From Anaerorhabdus sp036636695 (lineage in GTDB: Bacteria; Bacillota_I; Bacilli_A; Erysipelotrichales; Erysipelotrichaceae): a DNA stretch of 51,088 nucleotides. The position numbers and the translations under genes were made by a program. The DNA lies in assembly GCF_036636695.1 (NCBI RefSeq), contig NZ_JAVWNW010000013.1; one strand, given 5' to 3'. Shown piece by piece: positions 1 to 8,822 of this stretch; the first letter of the stretch is position 1, and each line of letters begins with the position of its first letter. The notes beneath the pieces were generated by a model. That model ran no database searches. It was given only the letters and a program-made list of their open reading frames with translations, and was not told the DNA's origin.

Positions 1-3000
1 TTGAACCTACACCAGTTCCACCTTCAACACCAAACCCAACTCCAGTTCCAACACCGATACCTGATAAAACAATTACAGTTACTACACCACAAGAATTAAA
101 GGATGCATTAGCTGGAGATAAAGAAATCATTACTATTTCAGGGACATTAGGTTCTACTTCTGACTATACAGCTTATGATGTAAATCGCGCAGTAACAATT
201 AATGGAGCTACTGGAAATAATGTTTATGGAACATTTAATATTAGAACATCAGGAGTTACAATTAGTAATATTAATTTGACAATTCGTGGTGGTGGCGTTG
301 ATTCATTAAAAAATGGAATTAATGTTGCGACTAAATCAGTTAGTCTTTTAAATAATACATTTAACTTACCAGAATCATTAGATACAATTGGTAATGGAGT
401 TGTTATTTGGCCTATGGGAACAGCAACACCAAATTATAATATTAGTAACAACACATTTAATGGATTTAACAATAAAGTTCCAAATTGGAGTTCAGCTGCA
501 ATAGTTGTTGCAGAAAACATAACAAGTAACCGATTAGGAGATCCAATAACAACGACAACATTAGGAATCGATGAAACAAGTGAAGTAAATTTAGCAAAAG
601 CAAATCTTTATAATGATTGTACATATGGATATGCAAGACAAGATTGGAGCATTGGTTCAGATCATGTTGTTACATATACAAACGCTGAAATTTATTTATC
701 GGGTCATGTTTATCTAGCAGAAGGCACATACACTGAAAATTTAGAAATAGATAACGATATTAAAATAATTGGTACAAACCTAAACTCAAAAATTGTAGGA
801 ACAATTCAAGTTATTAATAAAACAGGTGCAAACGTATCTTTAGAGAAATTAACAGTAGAAATGCCAGCGACAGGATATGGCTCTAATGGTATTATTGGAG
901 TAACAGGGAACGCGAATGTAAGTATTGTTGATTCTAAAATAACTACTGAAAACAAAGGTCAATTAACTTCGGTTGGAGTAAGAATGACCGGGGATGGTGC
1001 TAATGTAACATTAAATAATACAGACATTGATGTGTATTATTATGGAGTAGGTTTAAGAAATAAGAATCAAAAATTAACAATTGATGGTGGTACTATTGAT
1101 GGTTGGGCAGCAGTCATGACATCAGCAGGATCATTTAGCAATGCAATAGATACAAATACAACAATTGATATCAAAAATTGTTATTTAAATAGTACGGCAG
1201 TATCAAATGAAGCATATGGAGCTGTTGTACTTCAAGAAAACTATAATCAAGTTAAGCTAACGATAGATAAATCAACATTAAATGCAGGCACTCCAGTTGT
1301 AGCTGGCGCTGGTGCAGATGATAAAACGTCAGCTTTAGAGATTCGTAGCTTTGGAAATGTAGTGAATGTAAGTAATAGTACTTTGATTGCGAAAGAAGCA
1401 ACAAATGAAGAAAATGCAGATACTAAGAAAAAAGCAGCAGCTGTTGTAAGAATTGGGGGCAGTAATTCAATCAGTGAAGGTGCTGCAAATACAATCAAAT
1501 TTGTGAATACAGATTTACAATCAAAAGAAGGAGAAATGAAATTTGTTTCATATCGTCCTCTAGGATTCCAAAGTATTGATAATATATGGATTGATGGAAC
1601 ATTGCTAACTAAAGAAGAAGTTGCATTTATAGGTGGGGCACCGGATGTCGATACTACTGAATTTAAATTAAATAAAGAGAATGTAGTACTTTCATTAGAT
1701 GAAACTGAGAAATTAGTGATGAATTATCAAGGTAAAGAAACTTCTGCTGTTTGGAGTTCATCAGACAGCAAAATTGTAACAGTTGATGCTGAAGGAAATT
1801 TAAAAGCAATTGCATCAGGAACTGCAACAATCTCAGCGATTGCTTCAGGAGTAACTAAAACAGCAACAGTAAAAGTAGTAGGTCAAAATGAAATAGTGAT
1901 TGCTTTATATAAAGATGATACATTAAGTGAATACTATACAACAGATGCTACTGGTTATGAGAATGGATACAAGGTTATTAAAAAAGGCAATACATTAGGT
2001 TCTGTTCCAACACTCAATATGGGTGCGTGGACTGTTGTAAAAGGTGAATCTGGATTACTAAATAAAGAAATAGACAGCAATACAGTATTTACTGAAAGTG
2101 CAAGTCTTACAATTAAATCTAAAAGTATTGATGAAATACTTTTAGTAAGAGCCTCAAATGTTGAAAGTGGAGCAATTGATAATCCAATTTTAGTGGAAAA
2201 AGAAAAAGCGACAAGCTTAAGATTTGATATCCGACCTTGGTCAAATATAGAAGCGGAACGTTATCAAAATGTGAAAATTAATGTATTTGATGAAAATCAA
2301 ATTGAGGTAACAGGATGGACATTTACATATACAGGAAATTATAGTCAAAAAGATTATTATCCTACATATGATTTATCAATTCCATCAAGTGCAGTGAGCG
2401 GTAAATATTTGGTAAAAGCAAGTATTGGAAAATCACCACTAAATAATGAAACTGTTGATACGAGTTTCTATGTATCACTTGGACAAGAAGTCAGTGAAAA
2501 ACCAAAGTTTACATTAACTGATACGGATAAAGTTAAAATGGTGTTTACAACTGAAATATCAGAAAGTGAACCTGTTACTTTAAATGTTGGTTCAAAAAAA
2601 TATAACGCAACACGGATTTCCGGCACTGAATATACAGCAGTAGTTGATGAAGCGGAGTTGAAACAAACAGCATTCCTATCAGTAACTGTTGGAACAAAAC
2701 TCGAATCAGGTACAACACAAGTAAGTGGTTTAATGCCAATGGCTTATGTTAAAAATGAAGATACTGTTTATCTTGCGGCAAGTGATGATGAAGTAATTGA
2801 AAAATATAATTTATTAAGGGTAGAAGATAAACCAATTGAAATAGTCTTTGGGAAGAATTCAGGATTTTCAACAGAAACAAATTTCGATGTAAAAGTTGAT
2901 ACAACTATTCGTTATTCTAATGCACTAAGTCAATCAAGCTATACAATGACAGTAAGTTCAATGGCAATTGCTGCAGGTAAAAAATTGGATCAAAGAGTAA

Positions 3001-3587
3001 GTTTATCGGTAAAGGGTGAATGTCAAGTCAATGGAAGCATTGAGGTTAGTAACGGGCGATCACTAACAATTACTACAGGTGGAACTCTTAAAGTGATTCA
3101 AGGTGGAACTATTTCAATAGGAGAAGGTAGTGTAGTTTCAATGGGGGAAAATACTACATTTGTGAATATTGAAAGCAGTGGAATTCAAGCGATTAAATAC
3201 ATGGAAGATAATGGCACTGCAAGTTATCAAATTGCAATGAAAGGAACAGTTGTTCAATACGTTACTCAAGGGTACTTTAATCAAGATGGAAGTCAATTTA
3301 CTGGGCCTATTACACTAAATGAAGATATAACTGTTTATAAAACAGCACCGACAACACAACCAGGATTTGATGTATCAGTAAACCATTGGGGTGATGAAGA
3401 AGAAGTAGTTTTGGAAGTTAAATCACTTCCAAGTAATACACCTGAAGAAGTTACTACAGAACCAGTTACTGATTCTAATGCAACAAAAGATCCTACAACA
3501 GTTGAACAATCAGAAAAAATTGATGGATCAGCTGAGACTGAAGGAACAAAGCCTGATACAAACCAAACAGAACCTATTGACCAATAA
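1..3587 (+). CDS. Large secreted beta-helix/Ig-like surface protein, 5' end outside window
   Basis: The frame is open from base 3, so the gene begins before the window; 1194 codons are visible. Residues 1-20 are a Pro/Thr linker. Residues about 40-545 are rich in short N/T/G/V turns with repeated V-N-V-S and I-D-G-type strands, typical of a pectate-lyase-like right-handed beta-helix. Residues about 550-630 form a bacterial Ig-like (BIG_2) domain: VWSSSD, then VDAEGNLKAIASGTATI. A second Gly-rich beta-helix-like stretch lies near 1000-1058, followed by a Thr/Glu-rich acidic tail. The C-terminus has no LPXTG, membrane segment or charged anchor, so the protein is either released or held by upstream domains I cannot see. 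Role is probably adhesion or glycan binding (inference). An internal TTG at 276 could be taken for a start, but it lies inside the domain and has no ribosome-binding site. A terminator follows. Confidence 0.85.
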   Translation, partial: EPTPVPPSTPNPTPVPTPIPDKTITVTTPQELKDALAGDKEIITISGTLGSTSDYTAYDVNRAVTINGATGNNVYGTFNIRTSGVTISNINLTIRGGGVDSLKNGINVATKSVSLLNNTFNLPESLDTIGNGVVIWPMGTATPNYNISNNTFNGFNNKVPNWSSAAIVVAENITSNRLGDPITTTTLGIDETSEVNLAKANLYNDCTYGYARQDWSIGSDHVVTYTNAEIYLSGHVYLAEGTYTENLEIDNDIKIIGTNLNSKIVGTIQVINKTGANVSLEKLTVEMPATGYGSNGIIGVTGNANVSIVDSKITTENKGQLTSVGVRMTGDGANVTLNNTDIDVYYYGVGLRNKNQKLTIDGGTIDGWAAVMTSAGSFSNAIDTNTTIDIKNCYLNSTAVSNEAYGAVVLQENYNQVKLTIDKSTLNAGTPVVAGAGADDKTSALEIRSFGNVVNVSNSTLIAKEATNEENADTKKKAAAVVRIGGSNSISEGAANTIKFVNTDLQSKEGEMKFVSYRPLGFQSIDNIWIDGTLLTKEEVAFIGGAPDVDTTEFKLNKENVVLSLDETEKLVMNYQGKETSAVWSSSDSKIVTVDAEGNLKAIASGTATISAIASGVTKTATVKVVGQNEIVIALYKDDTLSEYYTTDATGYENGYKVIKKGNTLGSVPTLNMGAWTVVKGESGLLNKEIDSNTVFTESASLTIKSKSIDEILLVRASNVESGAIDNPILVEKEKATSLRFDIRPWSNIEAERYQNVKINVFDENQIEVTGWTFTYTGNYSQKDYYPTYDLSIPSSAVSGKYLVKASIGKSPLNNETVDTSFYVSLGQEVSEKPKFTLTDTDKVKMVFTTEISESEPVTLNVGSKKYNATRISGTEYTAVVDEAELKQTAFLSVTVGTKLESGTTQVSGLMPMAYVKNEDTVYLAASDDEVIEKYNLLRVEDKPIEIVFGKNSGFSTETNFDVKVDTTIRYSNALSQSSYTMTVSSMAIAAGKKLDQRVSLSVKGECQVNGSIEVSNGRSLTITTGGTLKVIQGGTISIGEGSVVSMGENTTFVNIESSGIQAIKYMEDNGTASYQIAMKGTVVQYVTQGYFNQDGSQFTGPITLNEDITVYKTAPTTQPGFDVSVNHWGDEEEVVLEVKSLPSNTPEEVTTEPVTDSNATKDPTTVEQSEKIDGSAETEGTKPDTNQTEPIDQ

Positions 3588-3648
3588 CCCGCAAGTGATG
3601 ATGCTTCATCACTGAAGAAAATCCAACGTTGACCAAGTACCATACCAT

Positions 3649-3675
3649 GAAAAGGGCATTGTAAATGCCCTTTTC
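3649..3675 (+). terminator. Rho-independent terminator after the beta-helix protein
   Basis: A perfect 12-bp stem (GAAAAGGGCATT with AATGCCCTTTTC) closes a 3-nt loop, GTA. The T-run lies in the 3' arm. It separates the surface protein from the str operon. Confidence 0.8.
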
Positions 3676-3825
3676 AATTGTTTGATTAATGTGCAAGATA
3701 TTATTCACCAGGAAATATTTGAAGGATTCAAGCGATTTATGAGAGGTGGATAAGCAAATAATCTATCAATAAATACTAAAAAGTAATTCTTTTAAATAAA
3801 ATGTGAATATTTCAACCTTTATCTG

Positions 3826-3855
3826 TTGACAAGATAACATGAAATGATTTAGAAT
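3826..3855 (+). promoter_or_regulatory. Promoter of the str operon (rpsL)
   Basis: TTGACA at 3826-3831, an 18-nt spacer, then TAGAAT at 3850-3855. This predicts a start near 3862 and an approximately 98-nt leader before rpsL. Between the terminator and this promoter (3676-3825) I see only AT-rich sequence with no gene. Confidence 0.75.
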
Positions 3856-3861
3856 GATAAG

Positions 3862-3959
3862 GCTTAGCGACTATTGGGTTTCCTTTCTTGGAAACTATTA
3901 TTTATGCTAATGTATGGCACGCTTGGAAGTGTGTGCTTAAATCGGAAGGAGAACTATTA
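3862..3959 (+). promoter_or_regulatory. Structured 5' leader of rpsL
   Basis: Two consecutive small hairpins are visible. One pairs GTTTCC (3878-3883) with GGAAAC (3890-3895). The other pairs GCACGC (3917-3922) with GTGTGC (3931-3936), with one G-U pair. They sit upstream of the AAGGAG ribosome-binding site. Ribosomal operon leaders often carry autoregulatory elements. I do not recognise this one, so a regulatory role is inference. Confidence 0.4.
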
Positions 3960-4379
3960 ATGCCAACAATTAATCAGTTAGTACGTAAAGGTCGTACAAA
4001 TAAAGTTTGGAAATCAAAATCTCCAGCTTTAAACAAAGGTTACAACTCTTTAAAGAGCACTACAACAGATTTATCTAGTCCTCAAAAGAGAGGGGTTTGT
4101 ACTCGTGTGGGAACAATGACTCCTAAAAAACCTAACTCAGCTCTTCGTAAATATGCCCGTGTACGTTTAAGTAACGGGATGGAAGTTACAGCTTACATTC
4201 CAGGAATTGGACATAACTTACAAGAACATAGTGTGGTTATGATTCGTGGAGGTCGTATTAAAGACTTACCAGGGGTACGTTATCACATTATCCGCGGAAC
4301 TTTGGACTGTGCTGGAGTAAACGGACGTAATCAATCTCGTTCATTATACGGTACTAAAAAGCCAAAGGCTGCGAAATAG
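3960..4379 (+). CDS. rpsL: 30S ribosomal protein S12
   Basis: S12 sits at the decoding centre of the small subunit. The 139-residue product starts MPTINQLVRKGR, has the Bacillota-type insertion of about 14 residues (NKGYNSLKSTTT...), then PQKRGVCTRV and the TPKKPNSALRK loop. The lysines whose substitution gives streptomycin resistance are unmutated. The reading frame stays open upstream to a TTG at 3888, but ATG 3960 is chosen: it gives the standard family N-terminus and is preceded by AAGGAG at a normal distance. First gene of rpsL-rpsG-fusA-tuf. Confidence 0.98.
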   Translation: MPTINQLVRKGRTNKVWKSKSPALNKGYNSLKSTTTDLSSPQKRGVCTRVGTMTPKKPNSALRKYARVRLSNGMEVTAYIPGIGHNLQEHSVVMIRGGRIKDLPGVRYHIIRGTLDCAGVNGRNQSRSLYGTKKPKAAK

Positions 4380-4395
4380 GATAGGAGGTTAAGAC

Positions 4396-4866
4396 ATGCC
4401 AAGAAAAGGTTATATAGCAAAAAGAGATGTATTAGCAGATCCTATTTACAAGTCAAAACTTGTTACTCGTTTAATTAACAAGATTATGTTAGACGGTAAA
4501 AGAGGAGTTGCACAAACAATTTTATACAATGCATTCGACATTATCGAAGAAAAAACTGGACAACAACCTATGGAAGTATTTGAAAAAGCATTAGGAAATG
4601 TTATGCCACTTTTAGAACTTAAAGTTCGTCGTGTTGGTGGTGCAAACTATCAAGTACCAGTAGAAGTTTCTGCTGAAAGAAAATTAACATTAGGTCTTCG
4701 TTGGATCGTTAACTATTCTCGTTTGAGAAATGAAAAAACAATGGAACAAAGACTTGCAAATGAAATCATTGATGCTGCAAATGGTACAGGAGCTTCAGTG
4801 AAGAAGAAAGATGATACTCACAGAATGGCTGATGCGAACAAAGCTTTCGCTCACTATCGCTGGTAG
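4396..4866 (+). CDS. rpsG: 30S ribosomal protein S7
   Basis: S7 is a primary 16S-binding protein that nucleates the 30S head. The 156-residue product has the usual length, starts MPRKGYIAKRDVLADP, and carries the RVGGANYQVPVEV and ANKAFAHYRW motifs. It begins 16 nt after rpsL with AGGAGG (4383-4388) seven bases before the ATG. It is the second gene of the str operon and probably translationally coupled to its neighbours. Confidence 0.98.
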   Translation: MPRKGYIAKRDVLADPIYKSKLVTRLINKIMLDGKRGVAQTILYNAFDIIEEKTGQQPMEVFEKALGNVMPLLELKVRRVGGANYQVPVEVSAERKLTLGLRWIVNYSRLRNEKTMEQRLANEIIDAANGTGASVKKKDDTHRMADANKAFAHYRW

Positions 4867-4884
4867 TAGAGGGGATATACAGTT

Positions 4885-6960
4885 ATGGCACGTGAATTTG
4901 ATTTACTACATACAAGAAATATCGGTATCATGGCTCACATCGATGCTGGTAAAACCACTACAACAGAACGTATCCTTTACTATACAGGGAAGACACACAA
5001 AATTGGGGAAACTCATGATGGTGCTTCACAAATGGACTGGATGGCTCAAGAACAAGAACGTGGTATCACAATCACTTCCGCAGCTACAACTGCATCATGG
5101 AAGGGTTACCGTGTAAACATTATCGATACTCCAGGTCACGTAGACTTCACAGTTGAAGTTGAACGTTCACTTCGTGTATTAGATGGTGCGGTTACAGTTC
5201 TTGACTCAAAAGCTGGAGTAGAACCTCAAACAGAAACTGTTTGGAGACAAGCAACAACATATAAAGTACCTCGTATCGTTTATTGTAATAAAATGGATGC
5301 TACTGGGGCAGACTTCTTAATGTCTGTTAACTCAATTGGTAATCGTCTTGGAGCAAAAGCTGCTGCAATTCAACTTCCAATTGGTGTAGAAAATACATTT
5401 AGAGGAATTATTGATTTAATTGAACGTAAACAATATATGTACAAGAATGATTTAGGGACAGATGTTGAAGAAACTGAAATTGCTGATGAATTCAAAGATG
5501 AAGCTGAAACACTTCGTCAAACTTTAGTTGAAATGGTTGCAGACTATGACGATGAAGTTATGATGAAAGTATTAGAAGGTGAAGAACCAACAGTTGAAGA
5601 AATTAAAAGAGCAATTCGTGCGGGAGTACTTTGTTCTGAATTCTTCCCAGTATTATGTGGATCTTCATACAAGAATAAAGGTGTTCAATTAATGTTAGAT
5701 GCAGTTCTTGATTATCTTCCTTCACCATTAGATATCCCTGCAATTATGGGTGTTACTGAAGATGGTGTTGAAGAAGCTAGACATGCAGATGATAGTGAAC
5801 CATTCTCAGCATTAGCATTTAAAGTTATGACTGACCCATTCGTAGGTCGTTTAACTTACTTCCGTGTGTACTCAGGTACTGCATCTTCAGGAAGCTATGT
5901 GTTAAATGCTACTAAAGATACTCGTGAACGTTTTGGACGTTTAGTACAAATGCATGCAAACCACCGTGCTGAAATTGAACAAGTTTATGCTGGTGATATT
6001 GCAGCGGCTGTAGGTTTAAAAGCAACAACAACAGGTGATACACTATGTGATGAAAAGGCTCCAATTATCCTTGAATCTATGGTTTTCCCTGAACCAGTTA
6101 TCCAAATGTCAGTTGAGCCTAAAACAAAAGCTGACTCAGATAAAATGGGTCTTGCACTTGCAAAACTTGCTGAAGAAGATCCAACATTTAAAACTTACAC
6201 TGATGAAGAAACAGGGCAAACAATCATCGCTGGTATGGGTGAACTTCACTTAGATATCATCGTTGACCGTATGCGCCGTGAATTCAAAGTTGAAGCTAAC
6301 GTTGGTGCTCCACAAGTTGCTTACCGTGAAACAATTCGTGGTACTGCTGAGTGTGAAGGTAAATTCGTTCGTCAATCAGGTGGACGTGGACAATACGGTC
6401 ACGTATGGATTCGTTTCGAACCTAATGAAGAAGGAAAAGGATTTGAATTCATTGACGCTATCGTTGGTGGAACAGTTCCTAGAGAATATATCAAACCATC
6501 TCAAGAAGGATTGGAAGCTGCATTAAACAATGGTTTAGTTGCAGGTTACCCAGTTGTAGATATTAAAGCAACATTATTTGACGGATCTTATCATGATGTC
6601 GATTCATCTGAAATGGCATATAAGATTGCAGCAAGTATGGCGCTTAAAGAAGCAGCTAAGAAATGTAAACCAGTTCTACTTGAACCAATCATGGTTGTTG
6701 ACGTAACAGCACCTGCTGAATATTTAGGTTCAGTAATGGGTGATATTACTAAACGTCGTGGACAAATCCGTGATCAAGAAGAAATTGGAAATGCTGTTAA
6801 AGTAAAAGCACATGTACCACTTTCTGAAATGTTCGGATATTCAACTGACCTACGTTCATTTACGCAAGGTCGTGGTAACTATGTAATGCAAATGGATCAC
6901 TATTCTGAAGTTCCTAAGAGCATTGCAGAAACTATCGCAAAGAAAAACGCTAAAGAATAA
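4885..6960 (+). CDS. fusA: Elongation factor G
   Basis: GTPase that drives translocation on the ribosome. The 691-residue product has the full domain set. The G-domain motifs are AHIDAGKTTTTERIL (G1), RGITITSAA (G2), DTPGHVDF (G3) and NKMD (G4). Domain IV/V sequences include GGRGQYGHVWI and RRGQI. The start is supported by a GAGGGGA ribosome-binding site. It follows rpsG by 18 nt. High use of C-ending Phe, Asn and Ile codons and CGT Arg, unlike the surface genes nearby, fits strong expression. Confidence 0.98.
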   Translation: MAREFDLLHTRNIGIMAHIDAGKTTTTERILYYTGKTHKIGETHDGASQMDWMAQEQERGITITSAATTASWKGYRVNIIDTPGHVDFTVEVERSLRVLDGAVTVLDSKAGVEPQTETVWRQATTYKVPRIVYCNKMDATGADFLMSVNSIGNRLGAKAAAIQLPIGVENTFRGIIDLIERKQYMYKNDLGTDVEETEIADEFKDEAETLRQTLVEMVADYDDEVMMKVLEGEEPTVEEIKRAIRAGVLCSEFFPVLCGSSYKNKGVQLMLDAVLDYLPSPLDIPAIMGVTEDGVEEARHADDSEPFSALAFKVMTDPFVGRLTYFRVYSGTASSGSYVLNATKDTRERFGRLVQMHANHRAEIEQVYAGDIAAAVGLKATTTGDTLCDEKAPIILESMVFPEPVIQMSVEPKTKADSDKMGLALAKLAEEDPTFKTYTDEETGQTIIAGMGELHLDIIVDRMRREFKVEANVGAPQVAYRETIRGTAECEGKFVRQSGGRGQYGHVWIRFEPNEEGKGFEFIDAIVGGTVPREYIKPSQEGLEAALNNGLVAGYPVVDIKATLFDGSYHDVDSSEMAYKIAASMALKEAAKKCKPVLLEPIMVVDVTAPAEYLGSVMGDITKRRGQIRDQEEIGNAVKVKAHVPLSEMFGYSTDLRSFTQGRGNYVMQMDHYSEVPKSIAETIAKKNAKE

Positions 6961-6970
6961 TCGATAAATA

Positions 6971-6999
6971 TTGCATTATTTAAGTGTTTATCTTAAAAT
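6971..6999 (+). promoter_or_regulatory. Probable internal promoter for tuf
   Basis: In the 80-nt fusA-tuf gap, TTGCAT (6971-6976) is followed 17 nt later by TAAAAT (6994-6999). The -35 hexamer matches those of the rRNA promoters at the right end of the window. It would let tuf be transcribed above the level of the upstream genes. Confidence 0.5.
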
Positions 7000-7040
7000 A
7001 TATTTGGCTGTACATATAAAAATTAGGAGGAATTTGCACA

Positions 7041-8225
7041 ATGGCAAAACAAAAATTTGACAGAAGTAAAGAACACGTTAATATTGGTACTATTGGCCAC
7101 GTTGACCATGGTAAAACAACATTAACTGCTGCTATTACAAACTTTTTAGCAAAATCAGGAAAAGCTGAAGCTAAAGCTTATGACCAAATCGATGGAGCAC
7201 CTGAAGAAAGAGAACGTGGTATTACAATCAATACTGCACACGTTGAGTATGAAACAGATGCTCGTCACTATGCACACGTTGACTGCCCAGGCCATGCTGA
7301 CTACATCAAGAACATGATTACAGGAGCTGCACAAATGGATGGATCAATCCTAGTTGTTGCTGCAACTGATGGACCAATGCCACAAACTCGTGAACATATC
7401 TTACTTGCTCGTCAAGTAGGTGTTCCAAGAATGGTAGTATTCCTAAACAAATGCGACATGGTTGAAGATGAAGAATTAATCGACCTTGTTGAAATGGAAG
7501 TTCGTGAACTTCTTTCTGCTTACGGTTTCGATGGAGACAATACTCCAATCATCCGTGGATCTGCATTAAAATCTCTTGAAGGTGATGCAAAATGGGAAGA
7601 AAAAATTGCTGAACTTATGAATGCAGTTGATGAATGGATTCCTACACCAACTCATGAAACAGACAAACCATTCTTAATGGCTGTTGAAGACGTATTTACA
7701 ATCACTGGACGTGGTACAGTTGCTACTGGACGTGTTGAACGTGGACACTTAAACCTTAACGAAGAAATCGAAATTGTTGGTATTCATGACACTAAAAAAT
7801 CAGTTGTTACTGGTATCGAAATGTTCCGTAAATTATTAGATTATGCTGAAGCAGGAGACAACATCGGTGCATTATTACGTGGTGTTTCTCGTGATGAAAT
7901 CGAACGTGGACAATGTCTAGCTAAACCTGGATCAGTTACTCCACATACAGCTTTCAAAGCTCAAGTGTACGTATTAACTAAAGAAGAAGGTGGACGTCAT
8001 ACACCATTCGTTACAAACTACCGTCCTCAATTCTATTTCCGTACAACTGATGTAACAGGAGTTGTAAAACTTCCTGAAGGTGTTGAAATGGTTATGCCAG
8101 GAGACAACATCGAAATGACAGTTGAATTAATCGCGCCAATCGCTGTTGAACAAGGAACTAAATTCTCTATCCGTGAAGGTGGAAGAACTGTAGGTTCTGG
8201 AAACGTTATCGAAATCATTAAATAA
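7041..8225 (+). CDS. tuf: Elongation factor Tu
   Basis: GTPase that delivers aminoacyl-tRNA to the ribosome. The 394-residue product is full length. G-domain motifs are GHVDHGKTTLTAAI, RGITINTAHVEYET, DCPGHADYIKNMI and NKCDM. Domains 2 and 3 include TGRGTVATGRVERG and PQFYFRTTDVTG. The ribosome-binding site AGGAGG is nearly perfect. It is the last gene of the str operon, is followed by a strong terminator, and has strongly biased codon use. Confidence 0.98.
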   Translation: MAKQKFDRSKEHVNIGTIGHVDHGKTTLTAAITNFLAKSGKAEAKAYDQIDGAPEERERGITINTAHVEYETDARHYAHVDCPGHADYIKNMITGAAQMDGSILVVAATDGPMPQTREHILLARQVGVPRMVVFLNKCDMVEDEELIDLVEMEVRELLSAYGFDGDNTPIIRGSALKSLEGDAKWEEKIAELMNAVDEWIPTPTHETDKPFLMAVEDVFTITGRGTVATGRVERGHLNLNEEIEIVGIHDTKKSVVTGIEMFRKLLDYAEAGDNIGALLRGVSRDEIERGQCLAKPGSVTPHTAFKAQVYVLTKEEGGRHTPFVTNYRPQFYFRTTDVTGVVKLPEGVEMVMPGDNIEMTVELIAPIAVEQGTKFSIREGGRTVGSGNVIEIIK

Positions 8226-8244
8226 GAAATTGATAAATAACAAT

Positions 8245-8272
8245 AAACTCAAGAGAAATCTTGAGTTTTTTT
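8245..8272 (+). terminator. Terminator of the str operon
   Basis: A 10-bp stem (AAACTCAAGA with TCTTGAGTTT) is closed by a GAAA tetraloop and followed by a T-run, about 20 nt after the tuf stop. Confidence 0.9.
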
Positions 8273-8321
8273 GTGCGTTATAAACAAAAATGAGACATAT
8301 GTCGTATTTCTTCTGTATAAC

Positions 8322-8370
8322 TTGATTTTGCGTAAAAAATCATATAAAATAGTTAAGTTAGCTTAACTAT
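8322..8370 (+). promoter_or_regulatory. Promoter and palindromic operator of the marR-MATE pair
   Basis: TTGATT (8322-8327), 17 nt, TAAAAT (8345-8350). An inverted repeat with TAGTTAAG and CTTAACTA arms around TTAG (8350-8369) starts at the last base of the -10 and covers the expected transcription start. This is the classic site for a MarR-family autorepressor, here presumably the product of the next gene (inference). Confidence 0.7.
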
Positions 8371-8381
8371 AGAGGTGGAAT

Positions 8382-8822
8382 ATGGAACTTAAAAGAGTAC
8401 TTAAAAACTATCATTATCAAATTACATTGAATGAATTATATGTAATGAATCATAAAGAAGAGGGTTGGGAAATTAGCTATAATTCTTTATTGTATTTGGA
8501 TTTGATAAAATTGATTCCCCTATGCACAGGTAGTTTACTTGCGGATAAGTTAGGGATATCAAAAGCAGCTGTAACACTCAAAGTAAATGAGTTAATTAAA
8601 CAAGGACTTGTTGTTAAAATTCAAAGCGAACAAGATAAACGAGTTTTTTATTTGAAGATAAGTGAAGATTGTGAACCCTACTATAAACAATATGAGAAAG
8701 CTCTAACTAGAAGTGTAGAGAATATAGAGAAAAAATATAGTTTAGAGGAGAGAAAAATATTCAGTGATATCTTACAAGATATCCAAGATGAATATATAAG
8801 GGTGATGGAAAATGAAGAATAG
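8382..8822 (+). CDS. MarR-family transcriptional regulator
   Basis: The 146-residue product has a winged helix-turn-helix near residues 50-85 (LLADKLGISKAAVTLKVNELIKQGLVV) followed by a wing (QSEQDKRVFYLKIS), flanked by long helices for dimerisation. A MarR gene overlapping a MATE exporter gene resembles the mepR-mepA arrangement of staphylococci, in which the regulator represses itself and the pump until a toxic ligand binds. The palindrome just upstream fits autoregulation. The ligand cannot be read from the sequence. Confidence 0.85.
   Translation: MELKRVLKNYHYQITLNELYVMNHKEEGWEISYNSLLYLDLIKLIPLCTGSLLADKLGISKAAVTLKVNELIKQGLVVKIQSEQDKRVFYLKISEDCEPYYKQYEKALTRSVENIEKKYSLEERKIFSDILQDIQDEYIRVMENEE

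Noticed and set aside
276..3587. TTG at 276 as start of the first protein
   Set aside because: The frame is open to the window edge and the preceding residues form a sensible linker and beta-helix.
3888..3959. N-terminal extension of S12 from a TTG
   Set aside because: The region is the structured leader; S12 starts at MPTINQ in the family and has its ribosome-binding site just before 3960.
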